A stretch of DNA of 64,000 nt from Pectobacterium colocasium (GCF_020181655.1 NZ_CP084032.1:2046001-2110000); one strand, 5' to 3'. Positions 8,592 to 17,768 are shown, counted from the stretch's first letter. The notes: generated by a model not told the origin, from the sequence alone. Numbers and translations: made by a program.

Positions 8592-9209
8592 TTAAGACAG
8601 CGGAATCATGACGTGCTTCTGATACGCCGGGCGCTCGGTGAGTTGCTGATACCAGCGTTCCAGATGCGGGTGCGACTGCTGATCAATCGGCATATTCAGC
8701 CAGCCGTAAACAATACAGCCTAGCGGAATATCGCCAACGCCAAACTGTTCGCCGGATAGCCACGGCTGATTAGCCAGAACGGTATCGACAATATCGAACA
8801 GGCGTTCGCATTCGGCGATGCCTTTTTGTACTAACGCCATATCGCGTTTTTCCGGCGCGACGCGCACCATATTGATGAACACTGGCCCGAAAGAAACGGC
8901 GAGGGCGCTGGCCCAGTCCATCCATTTTTCAGCACTGGCGCGTTTGCCGGGATCCGCGAGATACAGCGAATCCTGACCATACTGCGCCGCCAGATAACGA
9001 ACGATGGTGTTGGACTCCCACAGCACCAGATCGCCGTCCCGCAAACAGGGGATGAGGCCATTCGGATTCATCGCCAGATAATCGGCTTCATGGTTAAGGC
9101 CGAATTGCCCACCCGCCGCAATATGCTGATAAGGCAGCGCCAATTCTTCCGCGCACCACAGGACTTTCTTTACGTTGGTCGAATTATCACGACCCCAAAT
9201 CGTTATCAT
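8592..9209 (-). CDS. gstB: Glutathione S-transferase GstB (YliJ) family
   Basis: The product has 205 residues, close to E. coli GstB in length and sequence. The N-terminal thioredoxin-like domain (1-80) begins MITIWGRDNSTNVKKVLWCAEEL and contains NPNGLIPCL with the cis-proline and WESNTIVRYLAAQYG with the Ser that binds the glutathione gamma-glutamyl group. The helical C-terminal domain contains EKWMDWA and ends ERWYQQLTERPAYQKHVMIPLS. These cytoplasmic enzymes conjugate glutathione to electrophiles; E. coli GstB is reported to act on bromoacetate and similar halides. The start follows GAGGGG. It converges on yliI and is divergent from the MetQ-like gene. Confidence 0.92.
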   Translation of the reverse strand: MITIWGRDNSTNVKKVLWCAEELALPYQHIAAGGQFGLNHEADYLAMNPNGLIPCLRDGDLVLWESNTIVRYLAAQYGQDSLYLADPGKRASAEKWMDWASALAVSFGPVFINMVRVAPEKRDMALVQKGIAECERLFDIVDTVLANQPWLSGEQFGVGDIPLGCIVYGWLNMPIDQQSHPHLERWYQQLTERPAYQKHVMIPLS

Positions 9210-9298
9210 ACCTGCCCCTCTTTCTTCGTGAAGCTTGCCCCGGTCATCCGCGACAGCCGATGAGAAATAATGATATGCCTTTTTAGTCTTTATGATTT

Positions 9299-9329
9299 AA
9301 CTTGTCATTCTTAATAATGACAGCAAGTT
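9299..9329. promoter_or_regulatory. Nested palindrome upstream of the MetQ-like operon
   Basis: AACTTG (9299-9304) pairs with CAAGTT (9324-9329). Inside it TGTCATT (9303-9309) pairs with AATGACA (9316-9322). A possible -10 box TATGAT lies just upstream at 9291-9296, so the palindrome would cover the transcription start or early leader, a common operator position. It does not resemble a MetJ box (AGACGTCT repeats). The regulator is unknown. Confidence 0.4.
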
Positions 9330-9353
9330 ACATTCAGACAGGAAAGTTACACA

Positions 9354-10199
9354 ATGAAATTGACGCATTCTGTTCGCGCCGTGTTGGGCATCACATTGCT
9401 GGCTGCTGGTATGCAACTGGCAATGGCCAGCAGCGATCCTCAGACGATCACATTTGGCGTGGCGCCAGGGCCGTATGGCGACATGGTGAATCTTGCCATC
9501 AAACCTGAGCTGGTGAAAAAAGGCTACAAGGTCGTCGTGCGTGAATTCAGCGATTACGTTCAGCCTAATCTGGCGCTGGCCAACGGTAGTATTGATGCCA
9601 ACCTCTTCCAGCATACGCTGTATCTGGAAAAATTCGCCGCCGATAAAGGGTTAAAAATTTCCCCGCTGATTACCGTTCCGACAGCCAGCATGGGCTTCTA
9701 CTCGAAGAAAATCAAATCGCTGGATGAGCTGAAAAAAGGAGATGTCGTCACGCTTTCTAACGACGCCACCAATCTGGCGCGTGGCCTGCGTTTCCTGCAA
9801 TCGCTGGGTCTGATTACGATTAAGTCGGACATCGATCCGACGAAGGCTTCCGAGAAGGATATTCTTGAAAATCCGCGCGGGTTGGTCTTCAAACCGATGG
9901 AAGCGGCGCAACTGCCCCGCACGCTGGATAGCGTGACGGCATCGTTGGTGAACGGTAATTTCGCGCTGGCGTCCGGTCTGAAACTGTCATCAGCCATTAA
10001 GCTTGAAACGCTGGATGAGAACCTGAAGAACGTTATTGCCGTGCGCACCGACGATCTCGATAAACCCTTTGTTAAAGATACTAAGGCGATTGTGGAATCA
10101 CCCGCTTATGCCGCGGTGATCAACGATCCGGCGTTGATGTATAGCCAGTTCCAGAAACCTGAGTGGATGCAGGCAAAAACGCCAGCGCCCGCACAGTAA
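9354..10199 (+). CDS. MetQ/NlpA-family substrate-binding protein without lipobox
   Basis: The product has 281 residues. An N-terminal signal peptide (MKLTHSVRAVLGITLLAAGMQLAMA) ends in AMA-SS, a signal peptidase I site. The lipobox Cys normal in MetQ and NlpA is absent, so the protein is probably free in the periplasm. The NlpA fold is shown by ITFGVAPGPYGDMV, the YVQPNLALANGSIDANLFQHTLYLE block that lines the ligand cleft, and ALASGLKLSSA. MetQ proteins bind methionine and feed the MetNI transporter. The genes for both partners follow directly. The operon is separate from the usual enterobacterial metNIQ position (an inference from synteny), so it may be a second system for methionine, a methionine derivative or another amino acid. 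Confidence 0.88.
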   Translation: MKLTHSVRAVLGITLLAAGMQLAMASSDPQTITFGVAPGPYGDMVNLAIKPELVKKGYKVVVREFSDYVQPNLALANGSIDANLFQHTLYLEKFAADKGLKISPLITVPTASMGFYSKKIKSLDELKKGDVVTLSNDATNLARGLRFLQSLGLITIKSDIDPTKASEKDILENPRGLVFKPMEAAQLPRTLDSVTASLVNGNFALASGLKLSSAIKLETLDENLKNVIAVRTDDLDKPFVKDTKAIVESPAYAAVINDPALMYSQFQKPEWMQAKTPAPAQ

Positions 10200-10281
10200 G
10201 CGTCAGGCTTACACAGAATACCATTTGGCCGGTCTATGACCGGCTTTCTTCTTTTCCGCTCAGGCCAGGAGTTTGCGGATA

Positions 10282-11298
10282 ATGATTCAGTTAGAAGGGG
10301 TAAGCGTTGACTTCTCTCACGGGAAGCAGCCAGAAAACCGCGCGGTAGACGATGTGTCGCTGCACATCCAGCGCGGGGAAGTTTACGGCATTGTTGGCAC
10401 CAGCGGTGCGGGAAAAAGTACGCTGCTGCGAACCATCAATCTCTTGCAGCGGCCGACGTCAGGCCGTGTGCGCGTCAATGGCGTGCTCATCAGCGAGCTG
10501 TCAGGACATCCTCTGCGGGAACAGCGGCAAAAAATCGGCATGATCTTTCAGCATTTCAATCTGATGCAGACGCGTACCGTGGCGGAAAACGTGGCATTTA
10601 GCTTGAAAGCCGCCGGGAAATCCAACGCGGATATCGCGACGCGCGTGCCGGAAATTCTGAATCTGGTGGGGCTGGCAGATAAAGCATCGTCTTATCCGGC
10701 ACAGCTCAGCGGTGGTCAGAAACAGCGCGTAGGCATTGCCCGAGCGATTGCCAACGATCCCGAAGTCTTGCTGTGCGATGAGCCTACGTCGGCGCTCGAT
10801 CTGGAAACTTCCGCTGCCATTCTGGCGCTGTTGAAAGAGATTAACGACAAACTGGGCATCACCATCGTGCTGATTTCTCATGAAATGAGCGTGATTAAGG
10901 CCGTTTGCGATCGGGTGGCGGTGATGACGGGCGGTCGGGTTGTGGAAGAAGGCGATGTTTTTGATATTTTCGCGACGCCGCAACACGCGTTCACGCGTCA
11001 ACTTGTGTCCCACACGCTCGATTTGGCGCTGCCGCCGCGCTTGCTGAAGGATTTGCAGGGCACATTATTGAAGATTCTGTTCGTCGGCGAATCGGCGGAG
11101 CAACCTGTGCTGTCGGATGTCGCGACGCGCTTTGGCGTATCCGTCAATATCCTGCACGGTAAGATCGAATACATCGGCAATCGTGCGCTAGGCATCCTCG
11201 TGGCGCTATTGACCCATCCATCCAACCCCGTAAAAGTGACGGAAGCGGTGGAGCATATTCAGGTAAGGACGGCGAACGTGGAGGTGCTGCATGGCTGA
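10282..11298 (+). CDS. MetN-like ABC transporter ATPase with NIL domain
   Basis: The product has 338 residues from ATG at 10282, chosen because AGGAG lies ten bases upstream; a TTG three codons earlier is possible. The ATPase domain shows Walker A GTSGAGKST (39-47), the Q-loop in GMIFQHFNLM, signature LSGGQKQRVGIARA, Walker B VLLCDEPTSALD and the switch His in LISHEMSVI. The last 90 residues (LLKILFVGESAEQPVLSDVATRFGVSVNILHGKIEYIG) form the ACT-like NIL domain that in MetN senses methionine and closes the transporter down. This domain is the main reason to favour methionine or a close relative as substrate. The gene overlaps the permease gene by 8 bp. Confidence 0.92.
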   Translation: MIQLEGVSVDFSHGKQPENRAVDDVSLHIQRGEVYGIVGTSGAGKSTLLRTINLLQRPTSGRVRVNGVLISELSGHPLREQRQKIGMIFQHFNLMQTRTVAENVAFSLKAAGKSNADIATRVPEILNLVGLADKASSYPAQLSGGQKQRVGIARAIANDPEVLLCDEPTSALDLETSAAILALLKEINDKLGITIVLISHEMSVIKAVCDRVAVMTGGRVVEEGDVFDIFATPQHAFTRQLVSHTLDLALPPRLLKDLQGTLLKILFVGESAEQPVLSDVATRFGVSVNILHGKIEYIGNRALGILVALLTHPSNPVKVTEAVEHIQVRTANVEVLHG

Positions 11299-11950
11299 TT
11301 TATGGATCGATCTGGTCGCGGCGTTCGGTGAAACGTTCCAGATGGTGGGAATTTCTACGCTGCTTGCCGTCATCGGCGGTTTACCGCTGGGGCTGCTGAT
11401 TTATGTCACGGACAGGAATCTGTTCTGGCAAAATCGTGCCGTCTATCTGTTTGGCACCGTGCTGGTGAATATTATCCGCTCAATTCCCTTCGTGATTCTG
11501 CTGGTCTTGCTGTTACCGCTCACGCAGTTTCTCTTGGGGAATACGATTGGCCCAGTGGCAGCGGCGGTGCCCATGTCGGTGGCAGCCATCGCATTCTATG
11601 CGCGTCTGGTGGATAGCGCACTGCGTGAAATTGACCCCGGCATTGTGGAGGCGGCCGAAGCATTTGGCGCCAGCCCGATGCGTATTATTGGCACGGTGCT
11701 ACTGCCAGAAGCGAAAGCAGGATTATTGCGCGGCCTCACGATTACGCTGGTGAGCCTCATCGGCTATTCGGCGATGGCGGGTATTGTCGGTGGCGGTGGC
11801 GTGGGGGATCTGGCGATCCGCTTCGGCTATTACCGCTATGAAACCGAGGTGATGGTGATCACCGTGGTTGCACTGGTTATTCTGGTGCAGGTGGTACAGA
11901 CGCTGGGTGACTGGCTGTCAAAGCGTGCAGATAAGCGCGAACGCCGTTAA
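11291..11950 (+). CDS. MetI-like ABC transporter permease
   Basis: The product has 219 residues with about five membrane segments, the size and layout of MetI. The cytoplasmic coupling loop carries EAAEAFGASPMRIIGTVLLPEA, the EAA motif that contacts the ATPase. The segment VSLIGYSAMAGIVGGGGVGDLAIRFGYYRYETEVM is typical of MetI. The start overlaps the end of the ATPase gene by 8 bp, so the pair is translationally coupled. With the two preceding genes it forms a complete importer for a small amino-acid-like substrate across the inner membrane. Confidence 0.92.
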   Translation: MADLWIDLVAAFGETFQMVGISTLLAVIGGLPLGLLIYVTDRNLFWQNRAVYLFGTVLVNIIRSIPFVILLVLLLPLTQFLLGNTIGPVAAAVPMSVAAIAFYARLVDSALREIDPGIVEAAEAFGASPMRIIGTVLLPEAKAGLLRGLTITLVSLIGYSAMAGIVGGGGVGDLAIRFGYYRYETEVMVITVVALVILVQVVQTLGDWLSKRADKRERR

Positions 11951-11965
11951 GGGTTTTCCATGCAC

Positions 11966-12000
11966 TGGCACGGGGTTGGATTGCCATGTTCCTCGTGCCA
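11966..12000 (+). terminator. Hairpin after the MetNIQ-like operon
   Basis: TGGCACGGGG (11966-11975) pairs with CCTCGTGCCA (11991-12000) with one G-T wobble. It starts 15 bases after the permease stop. No T run follows, so it may be a 3' stabilising hairpin or a Rho-assisted terminator rather than a classic intrinsic one. Confidence 0.45.
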
Positions 12001-12230
12001 TCCGTTATGTCCTCTGATTACCTGATACCTACATTTTCAGATATTCCTTATTTTTCCTAAGTCCTTTTTTTATCAGCATTTTTTGAGACGCTTTCATTTC
12101 TTTGACTATCTTTACAGAAGGAACGGTTTTCATCCCAGAGATGACGCGTTACCTTTATGTGTTACTAAAGTTTTCAAAACATATTGAAAATTAAGAATTT
12201 TTAACGACTGATGGACATTGCGGCGAACTC

Positions 12231-13436
12231 ATGAAAACAACCCCTTTCCTGACCAGACTCACGTCTTTCTCTGTAGGTACGGTATTGCTTGTTGGTTTGG
12301 TGCCCTTCACCTATGCGGAACAGCTGCCTGCGGTGCCGCAGATCGAAGCCAAAGCCTTTATTCTGATGGATTATCATAGCGGCAAAGTGCTGGCTGAGAG
12401 CAATGCCGATGAGCGCCTTGACCCTGCCAGCCTGACAAAAATTATGGCGAGCTATGTCATTGGTCAGGCTATTAAATCCGGTAAAATTAGTCCGACTGAT
12501 GAAGTGACCGTCGGCAAAGATGCCTGGGCAACCGGCAATCCAGCGCTGCGTGGTTCGTCGCTGATGTTCCTTAAGCCGGGTGACCGTATTCCCGTTTCTG
12601 AGCTAAATAAAGGCATTGTCATTCAGTCCGGTAACGATGCCAGCATTGCGCTGGCGGATTACGTCGCGGGCAGTCAGGATGCGTTTGTCAGCCTGATGAA
12701 CAATTATGTGAAGGCGCTTAACCTGACGAATACGCACTTCCTCACCGTGCACGGGCTTGATGCCGCAGGGCAGTATAGCACTGCACGTGATATGGCGCTG
12801 TTAGGGCAGGCGCTGATCCGCGACGTGCCGGAAGAGTATGCGTTGCATAAGGAAAAAGAGTTCACCTTCAATAATATCCGCCAGCCTAACCGCAACCGCC
12901 TGTTGTGGAGCACGAATCTGAATGTGGACGGCGTGAAAACCGGCCATACCAACGGTGCGGGGCATAATCTGGTGGCCTCGGCAACGGAAGGCAATATGCG
13001 CCTGATCTCCGTGGTGCTGGGTGCGCAAACCGATGCCATCCGTTTCCGTGAAAGCGAAAAGCTGCTTACGTGGGGCTTCCGTTTTTTTGAAACGGTAACG
13101 CCTATTAAGGCGGATGCCCCCTTTACCACGCAGCGGGTTTGGTTTGGCACTGAGACAGAAGCGCGACTTGGCGTCGCACAGGATGCCGCGCTGACCATAC
13201 CGAAAGGGCAAATGAAGAACCTGAAAGCCAGCTTTACGCTCAATCAGCCGCAGCTTTCCGCGCCGCTAACCAGAAATCAGGTTGTCGGCACCATTGATTT
13301 TCAACTGGATGGTAAAAGCATCGGTCAGCGTGAACTGGTGGCGATGGATGATATCCCAGAGGCCGGTTTCTTTAGCCGCCTCTGGGATACGGTAATGATG
13401 AAGATGCAGCAGTGGTTCGGTGGGTTATTCGGTTAA
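12231..13436 (+). CDS. dacC: D-alanyl-D-alanine carboxypeptidase (penicillin-binding protein 6 type)
   Basis: The product has 401 residues with a signal peptide (1-29, ending FTYA). The three catalytic motifs of low-molecular-weight PBPs are present: SLTK with S67 and K70, SGN at 133-135, and KTG at 236-238. The C-terminal beta domain ends in [22 protein letters not shown], an amphipathic helix that anchors the protein to the outer face of the inner membrane. It removes the terminal D-Ala from muropeptide side chains and so trims cross-linking. Position next to deoR matches E. coli dacC; DacA is a similar family member but lies elsewhere. Its stop overlaps the convergent deoR stop by 4 bp. 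Confidence 0.93.
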   Translation: MKTTPFLTRLTSFSVGTVLLVGLVPFTYAEQLPAVPQIEAKAFILMDYHSGKVLAESNADERLDPASLTKIMASYVIGQAIKSGKISPTDEVTVGKDAWATGNPALRGSSLMFLKPGDRIPVSELNKGIVIQSGNDASIALADYVAGSQDAFVSLMNNYVKALNLTNTHFLTVHGLDAAGQYSTARDMALLGQALIRDVPEEYALHKEKEFTFNNIRQPNRNRLLWSTNLNVDGVKTGHTNGAGHNLVASATEGNMRLISVVLGAQTDAIRFRESEKLLTWGFRFFETVTPIKADAPFTTQRVWFGTETEARLGVAQDAALTIPKGQMKNLKASFTLNQPQLSAPLTRNQVVGTIDFQLDGKSIGQRELVAMDDIPEAGFFSRLWDTVMMKMQQWFGGLFG

Positions 13437-14206
13437 TTCCCCGCGTGGATTAACTGAATGCCGTTGTTGGCGAAGTAACGTAGGTATGGTTCGCCCGGTG
13501 CGCTGTCGGAAATGACCGTATCAAACAGCGTGATCGGGCCGATACAGGCGCGCTTGATCTGGCCGAATTTGCTGCTGTCTGCCACGATAATGATGCGCTG
13601 TGCGGTTGCCATGGCGCGTTGCTTCATACCCAGCTCGGCAAAATTAAAACAGGTCGCGCCTGCGTTAAGTTCGATACCCGCCGCAGAAATAAACGCTTTA
13701 TTCGGGCAGATGTTGTCCAGCTCGCTGCGCTGGTTGAGCGGAGTGAAAATCGCGTTATCGGGATGGTATTCCCCGCCGCACAAAATCACTCTGCACGCCT
13801 TTTTTTCCTGTAGTGCTAAAAAGGTATTCAGGGAATAGCAAATCGCGGTAAAAGGCAGTTCATCAGGAATGGCATCAATGATGAAGGGGATAGTGGTGCC
13901 GCAGTCGAAAAAAACGGTATCGTTTGCTTCCACGAGATGCGCAGCCGCCGCACCGATAGCCTGCTTTTCCCTGACCTGTTTGGTCTGCTGGTCGGAGACG
14001 AAATAGTTTGTGACGCCGTTATTCTTCAGGTCGCTCACGACGTAGCCGCCGAGCAGTATGACGCAGCTGGAATCTGCGTTCAGATCGCGGCGAACGGTCA
14101 TCTCGGACACGCCGAGTAGCTGTGCGGCGTCCTTCAGATGGAGTTTATCGGTTTTCTTTAATGCCTGAGCCAGTCTGCCGATTCGTTCGTCGCGCCGCGT
14201 TTCCAT
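13433..14206 (-). CDS. deoR: Deoxyribose operon repressor DeoR
   Basis: The product has 257 residues starting [16 protein letters not shown] at 14206. The frame is open for 38 more codons upstream, but homology to E. coli DeoR and a GGGA upstream favour this start. Residues 20-55 are the helix-turn-helix ([21 protein letters not shown]). The rest is the sugar-phosphate isomerase-like effector domain ([37 protein letters not shown]). E. coli DeoR represses deoxynucleoside catabolism and is released by deoxyribose 5-phosphate. Here it is the second gene after deoC, with a 31-bp gap, and is preceded by a DeoR-type palindrome at 15001-15016. Negative autoregulation together with its target enzyme is therefore likely. 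Confidence 0.93.
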   Translation of the reverse strand: METRRDERIGRLAQALKKTDKLHLKDAAQLLGVSEMTVRRDLNADSSCVILLGGYVVSDLKNNGVTNYFVSDQQTKQVREKQAIGAAAAHLVEANDTVFFDCGTTIPFIIDAIPDELPFTAICYSLNTFLALQEKKACRVILCGGEYHPDNAIFTPLNQRSELDNICPNKAFISAAGIELNAGATCFNFAELGMKQRAMATAQRIIIVADSSKFGQIKRACIGPITLFDTVISDSAPGEPYLRYFANNGIQLIHAGN

Positions 14207-14237
14207 AAAATTCCCAGCTCGTAAGCTATTTTTGTTG

Positions 14238-14906
14238 TTAGTAGTTTCCTGCTGCGGCGGCTTCGCCTGAAACGATAGCGACGCCTGAGCTGGTACCGAT
14301 GCGTGTGGCGCCTGCTTCAATCATACGCTGTGCCGTTTGGCGATCGCGAACCGCGCCAGATGCTTTGACACCCATCTCGCTGCCGACGGTGTTACGCATC
14401 AGTCGAACGTGTTCTTCGCGTGCACCGCCGGTGCTGAAACCGGTAGACGTTTTGACGAACGCGACATCCAACTGACGACACATTTCACACACCAGTACAA
14501 TCTGTTCGTCATCAAGCAGAGAGGTTTCCAATATTACCTTCAACGGTATAGCGGCGCAAACCTCGCGCACGGCCTGAATATCCGCTTTGACGGCGTCAAT
14601 CTTCCCGCTTTTCAGCCAGCCGACGTTAATTACCATGTCGATTTCCTGAGCACCGGCATTAATTGCCGCTTTGGCTTCAAAAGCCTTGCTGGCCGTCAGG
14701 CCTGCACCGAGAGGGAAACCGATAACAGAGCACACCTGAACGTCAGTGCCTGTCAGCTTTTCGGCGACTAAGGGAACGTAGCCTGAATTCACACAAACAG
14801 CATAAAAACGGTGTGCTATCGCTTCCTCGCACAGCGTGATGATTTGCTGTTCGGTAGCATTGGCGGCCAGCAGTGTGTGGTCGATATAGCGTGCGTAGTC
14901 AGTCAT
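14238..14906 (-). CDS. deoC: Deoxyribose-phosphate aldolase, short type
   Basis: The product has 222 residues, the short form of the enzyme (the E. coli deoCABD-type protein is about 259). It cleaves 2-deoxyribose 5-phosphate to acetaldehyde and glyceraldehyde 3-phosphate in deoxynucleoside catabolism. The fold and active site are clear: [16 protein letters not shown] with D90, FVKTSTG with the Schiff-base K152, and VKASGAVRD with the second Lys (K181). The start follows AAGGA. It forms an operon with deoR and lies behind a DeoR-type operator. The short, Bacillus-like form joined to deoR differs from E. coli, where deoC is in deoCABD and deoR stands alone. Confidence 0.94.
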   Translation of the reverse strand: MTDYARYIDHTLLAANATEQQIITLCEEAIAHRFYAVCVNSGYVPLVAEKLTGTDVQVCSVIGFPLGAGLTASKAFEAKAAINAGAQEIDMVINVGWLKSGKIDAVKADIQAVREVCAAIPLKVILETSLLDDEQIVLVCEMCRQLDVAFVKTSTGFSTGGAREEHVRLMRNTVGSEMGVKASGAVRDRQTAQRMIEAGATRIGTSSGVAIVSGEAAAAGNY

Positions 14907-15000
14907 GGTAAATCCTTGATGATATCGATAAGAGATCAGAGAGCGTGATTATGACACTCAATGATTTTAATGTCACAAAAATAACAATAAAATTAATTTT

Positions 15001-15016
15001 TGTTATTTAAATAACA
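15001..15016. promoter_or_regulatory. DeoR-type operator upstream of deoC
   Basis: TGTTATTTAAATAACA is a perfect 16-bp palindrome, 95 bp upstream of the deoC start. It has the same TGTTA...TAACA arms and length as the E. coli DeoR operator TGTTAGAATTCTAACA. A further half-site AAATAACA at 14979-14986 pairs with TGTTATTT at 15001-15008 and could bind a second dimer. Confidence 0.75.
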
Positions 15017-15090
15017 TTTCATGAAATGAATGTGATTACAGATGTATGACAATCAAGAAATAGGAAAGAGAGTGGATAGCGCAAGGTAGA

Positions 15091-15172
15091 AAAGAAAACG
15101 CCCATCGTTCTTGAACCTGAAAGGCGGGAACGATGGGCTCCTCAATAAGGGGAATCAAAGAAAAGCAGTGGC
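15091..15172 (-). ncRNA. rybB: Small regulatory RNA RybB
   Basis: Reading the minus strand from 15172, the first 19 bases GCCACTGCTTTTCTTTGAT are identical to the 5' seed of E. coli RybB as I remember it. The 3' end is an 11-bp stem, GCCCATCGTTC (minus strand, from + strand 15128-15138) pairing with GAACGATGGGC (from 15100-15110), followed by GTTTTCTTT. That is the Hfq-type terminator; the E. coli stem differs in sequence but the CCCAUC...GAUGGG core is shared. RybB is made under envelope stress and base-pairs through its 5' end with outer-membrane protein mRNAs, lowering their levels. It sits next to ybjL, as in E. coli. Its sigma-E promoter is visible. Confidence 0.93.
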
Positions 15173-15178
15173 ACTTAT

Positions 15179-15205
15179 TCAGACTTTAGGGCAAAGAAAA
15201 AGTTC
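15179..15205 (-). promoter_or_regulatory. Sigma-E promoter of rybB
   Basis: On the minus strand GAACTT (15205-15200) and GTCTGA (15184-15179) are separated by 15 bases, with the rybB 5' end six bases further on. This fits the sigma-E consensus (GAACTT, then TCTGA) and the known control of rybB. Confidence 0.85.
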
Positions 15206-15244
15206 TCGCTTATCTGGAAAATAATGACGATTTTTTACATTTTT

Positions 15245-16933
15245 TCAGCCGGGTAGTTCAGGCCAAATAACCACGATCAGTGAACCCGCTAATGTCAGCA
15301 GTACGTTAGCGATAGCATAGGTGCCTGCATAGCCGAGCGCAGGGATGTTACTGCGAGCCGTATCGCTGATAATATCCATGGCGGGGGCGCAGGTTCGTGC
15401 GCCCATCATCGCGCCGAACAGCAGCGCCCGGTTCATTTTCAATACATAGGCACCGAACAGGAAACAAATTACCACCGGAACCAGACTGACAATAAGCCCC
15501 GAAGCCAGCATCTGAATACCGACTTCTCCCAGGCTGCTGTTGATTGTGCTGCCCGCGCTCAGGCCAACGCCTGCCATAAAGACCATCAGGCCAAATTCTT
15601 TGACCATGTTGAGCGCGCCTTGCGGGATATAGCCGAAGGTCGGGTGGTTGGCGCGCAGGAACCCCAGCATGATGCCAGCGAATAGCAACCCGGCTGCGTT
15701 ACCGATGCCGAAAGTGAAGTTGCTGAATTGGATGGTGATCAGCCCGATCATTACACCGATGACGAAAAACGCGCAGAAGGCCAGCAGGTCGGTAACCTGG
15801 CTGTGAATAGAAATAAATCCGATTCTGTCAGCAATGCTTTTTACCCGACGGGCGTCGCCGCTGACCTGCAAAACATCCCCTTTATTCAGCACGACGCTAT
15901 CGTCAATCGGCATTTCAATCTGGCTGCGGATAATACGGTTCAGGAAACAGCCGTGATCGGTGAGTTTCAATTGGCTCAGGCGTTTGCCGACGGCATTGTG
16001 GTTCTTGACGACGATCTCTTCCGTCACAATGCGCATGTCCAGCAAGTCACGATCGAAAACTTCCTTGCCGTCGCGGAAATTGGAGTTCAGGCGAGCGTGC
16101 GAGTCTGGATAGCCGACCAGCGCGATCTCATCACCGATTTGCAAAACGGCGTCGCCGTCGGGGCTGGCCAGAATTCCGTTGCGGCGGATGCGTTCGATGT
16201 AGCAGCCGGTCTGGCGATAGATTCCCAGCTCGCGTAAATTTTTGCCGTCCGCCCAGTCGACCAACTCCGGCCCGACGCGATAGGCGCGAATGACGGGCAA
16301 ATAGACTTTTCTCTGGCTGTCTGCGTCCAGCCCGCGCTCGCGTGCAATCTGCTGTGCGCTGGTGGGCAGGTCCTGATGCTGGAGTTTGGGCAGATAGCGG
16401 GCACCGAAAATGAGGCTGACCAGCCCGACCAGATACGTCAACGCATAGCCCAGACTCAGGTGATCTTGCTCAATACCGAGCTGGCTTCCCATACTGGCGG
16501 TATTGCGCAGCGTGTCGCCCGCACCGACCAGCACGGGCGTCGATGTCATGGAACCGGCCAGCATCCCCGCCGTCAGACCAATCCCCCAACCAAATAATTT
16601 ACCTAACCCCAGCGCCAGTAGCATTGCGCTACCAACCATTACCAACGCCAGCATGAAATAATTTTTCCCGTCACGGAAGAAAATAGAAAAGAAATTGGGG
16701 CCGGCTTCCACTCCCACACAAAAAATAAATAACATAAAACCGAGGCTCAGCGCTTCGGTATTAATCGAAAAATGTTGTTGGCCGAGTAATAAAGAAACAA
16801 CTAAAACGCCAATAGAATTACCGAGTTGTACTGGCCCGAGGCGTAATTTCCCCAGACAGAGTCCTAATGAAAGAACCACAAATAACAGCAGAATGTAATT
16901 CCCATTTAACAAATCAGCGACGTTTATATTCAT
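15245..16933 (-). CDS. ybjL: Putative transporter YbjL (AspT/YidE family)
   Basis: The product has 562 residues starting [18 protein letters not shown] at 16933; an upstream in-frame ATG at 16978 is not supported by E. coli YbjL (561 residues). The protein has two hydrophobic halves of about five segments each (residues about 10-200 and 385-560) separated by two TrkA-C (RCK_C) domains near 210-375, seen in [16 protein letters not shown] and [11 protein letters not shown]. Repeated glycine-rich signatures ([16 protein letters not shown] and [39 protein letters not shown]) mark the AAEx exchanger family that includes the aspartate-alanine antiporter AspT. The substrate is not known. It is an inner-membrane protein. 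The stop is about 40 bp upstream of the rybB promoter. Confidence 0.92.
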   Translation of the reverse strand: MNINVADLLNGNYILLLFVVLSLGLCLGKLRLGPVQLGNSIGVLVVSLLLGQQHFSINTEALSLGFMLFIFCVGVEAGPNFFSIFFRDGKNYFMLALVMVGSAMLLALGLGKLFGWGIGLTAGMLAGSMTSTPVLVGAGDTLRNTASMGSQLGIEQDHLSLGYALTYLVGLVSLIFGARYLPKLQHQDLPTSAQQIARERGLDADSQRKVYLPVIRAYRVGPELVDWADGKNLRELGIYRQTGCYIERIRRNGILASPDGDAVLQIGDEIALVGYPDSHARLNSNFRDGKEVFDRDLLDMRIVTEEIVVKNHNAVGKRLSQLKLTDHGCFLNRIIRSQIEMPIDDSVVLNKGDVLQVSGDARRVKSIADRIGFISIHSQVTDLLAFCAFFVIGVMIGLITIQFSNFTFGIGNAAGLLFAGIMLGFLRANHPTFGYIPQGALNMVKEFGLMVFMAGVGLSAGSTINSSLGEVGIQMLASGLIVSLVPVVICFLFGAYVLKMNRALLFGAMMGARTCAPAMDIISDTARSNIPALGYAGTYAIANVLLTLAGSLIVVIWPELPG

Positions 16934-17317
16934 GGAATGTAACTTGTTGTTTACCAGTAAGTGCTTGATGTTATTCATTATAGCGGCTAGATTTAGCCAT
17001 GAAATGCATGAATTCCCGTGACGGTATCAATACGCTTCAGCTGAAAGGAATCAGCCTCGTTCAGTATAATTTATCCGATAAAATTGTTCAGTGTAATTAT
17101 TGTTTAATTTAATGATTGTGGTGTCGCTGTTGAAGGTATGTAGCAGGTTATTGTCTTTTTCTGCGGATAATCTGCGCATCGAATAAATCGTAGCGAAGCC
17201 TCATGTTTTTCATATCGGGGAATACGATACCCATCATTTTTACCATGCCGCATGTTTTCTCGCATGTTGCGGTATCTGGTGGATGCAGGTTGGGAGGCAT
17301 ATTGAAAGGGGCGATTT
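16934..17317. other. Intergenic region between divergent ybjL and ybjM
   Basis: This 384-bp region presumably holds both promoters. A short direct repeat CGCATGTT occurs twice about 15 bases apart near 17250-17275. I see no gene or clear operator. A minus-strand frame of 121 codons here extends into the opposite strand of ybjM and has no family resemblance. Confidence 0.4.
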
Positions 17318-17689
17318 ATGGCAAAAAATAAAGGTTGGGTGGGCGCGATCTGCTGTTTTCTCTTGTTCACCGTTGTATTTCTGAGCCAAAAATTTGAGGT
17401 ATCGGATGTCGCGGTGAATGACGGGTTGCGTGGCAGCCCAGGGATGTTGCTTTTTCTGCTGCCCGGCATGGTAGCCTGTTTTCTTTCCGCGCGTGGTCGC
17501 TTGCTTTACCCGCTGTTTGGTGCGCTGGCGGCGATGCCCGTATGCTTATTGGTGCTTCACCTGTGGAATACGCCGATGCGCTCTTTCTGGCAAGAGCTGG
17601 CCTACGTGATGAGTGCGGTCTTTTGGTGTGTGCTGGGCGCGTTGGGTATGCTGTGTTTACGCGGTGTTTATCGACGCTATCTTCGCTAA
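17318..17689 (+). CDS. ybjM: Small inner-membrane protein YbjM
   Basis: The product has 123 residues with four hydrophobic segments (about 8-25, 42-60, 65-82 and 95-115). The N-terminal WVGAICCFLLFTVVF and C-terminal RSFWQELAYVMSAVFWCVLGALG match E. coli YbjM, which also lies between ybjL and grxA. AAAGGGG stands before the start. The function is unknown; the sequence shows only an integral inner-membrane protein. Confidence 0.87.
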   Translation: MAKNKGWVGAICCFLLFTVVFLSQKFEVSDVAVNDGLRGSPGMLLFLLPGMVACFLSARGRLLYPLFGALAAMPVCLLVLHLWNTPMRSFWQELAYVMSAVFWCVLGALGMLCLRGVYRRYLR

Positions 17690-17722
17690 GCGCTTATTTC
17701 ATCACCATAAACGCATCGCCAT

Positions 17723-17748
17723 AAAAAAGCGCGGACTTTCGCCGCGCT
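17723..17748 (-). terminator. Terminator of grxA
   Basis: On the minus strand a 7-bp stem AGCGCGG/CCGCGCT with a 7-base loop is followed by TTTTTT. It lies 21 bases after the grxA stop. Confidence 0.85.
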
Positions 17749-17768
17749 ATTGTCCTGCCAGTTCGATA

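Noticed and set aside
9240..9353. A SAM riboswitch or MetJ box before the MetQ-like gene
   Set aside because: The leader is too short for an S-box, and no AGACGTCT-type repeats are visible. Only an unrelated palindrome is present.
14941..15060. CRP sites before deoC
   Set aside because: TGTGA half-sites occur (for example near 15031), but no second half at the correct spacing matches well, so only the DeoR palindrome is reported.
17104..17469. A 121-codon minus-strand frame between ybjL and ybjM
   Set aside because: A third of it is antisense to ybjM, and the product shows no domain or compositional sign of a protein.
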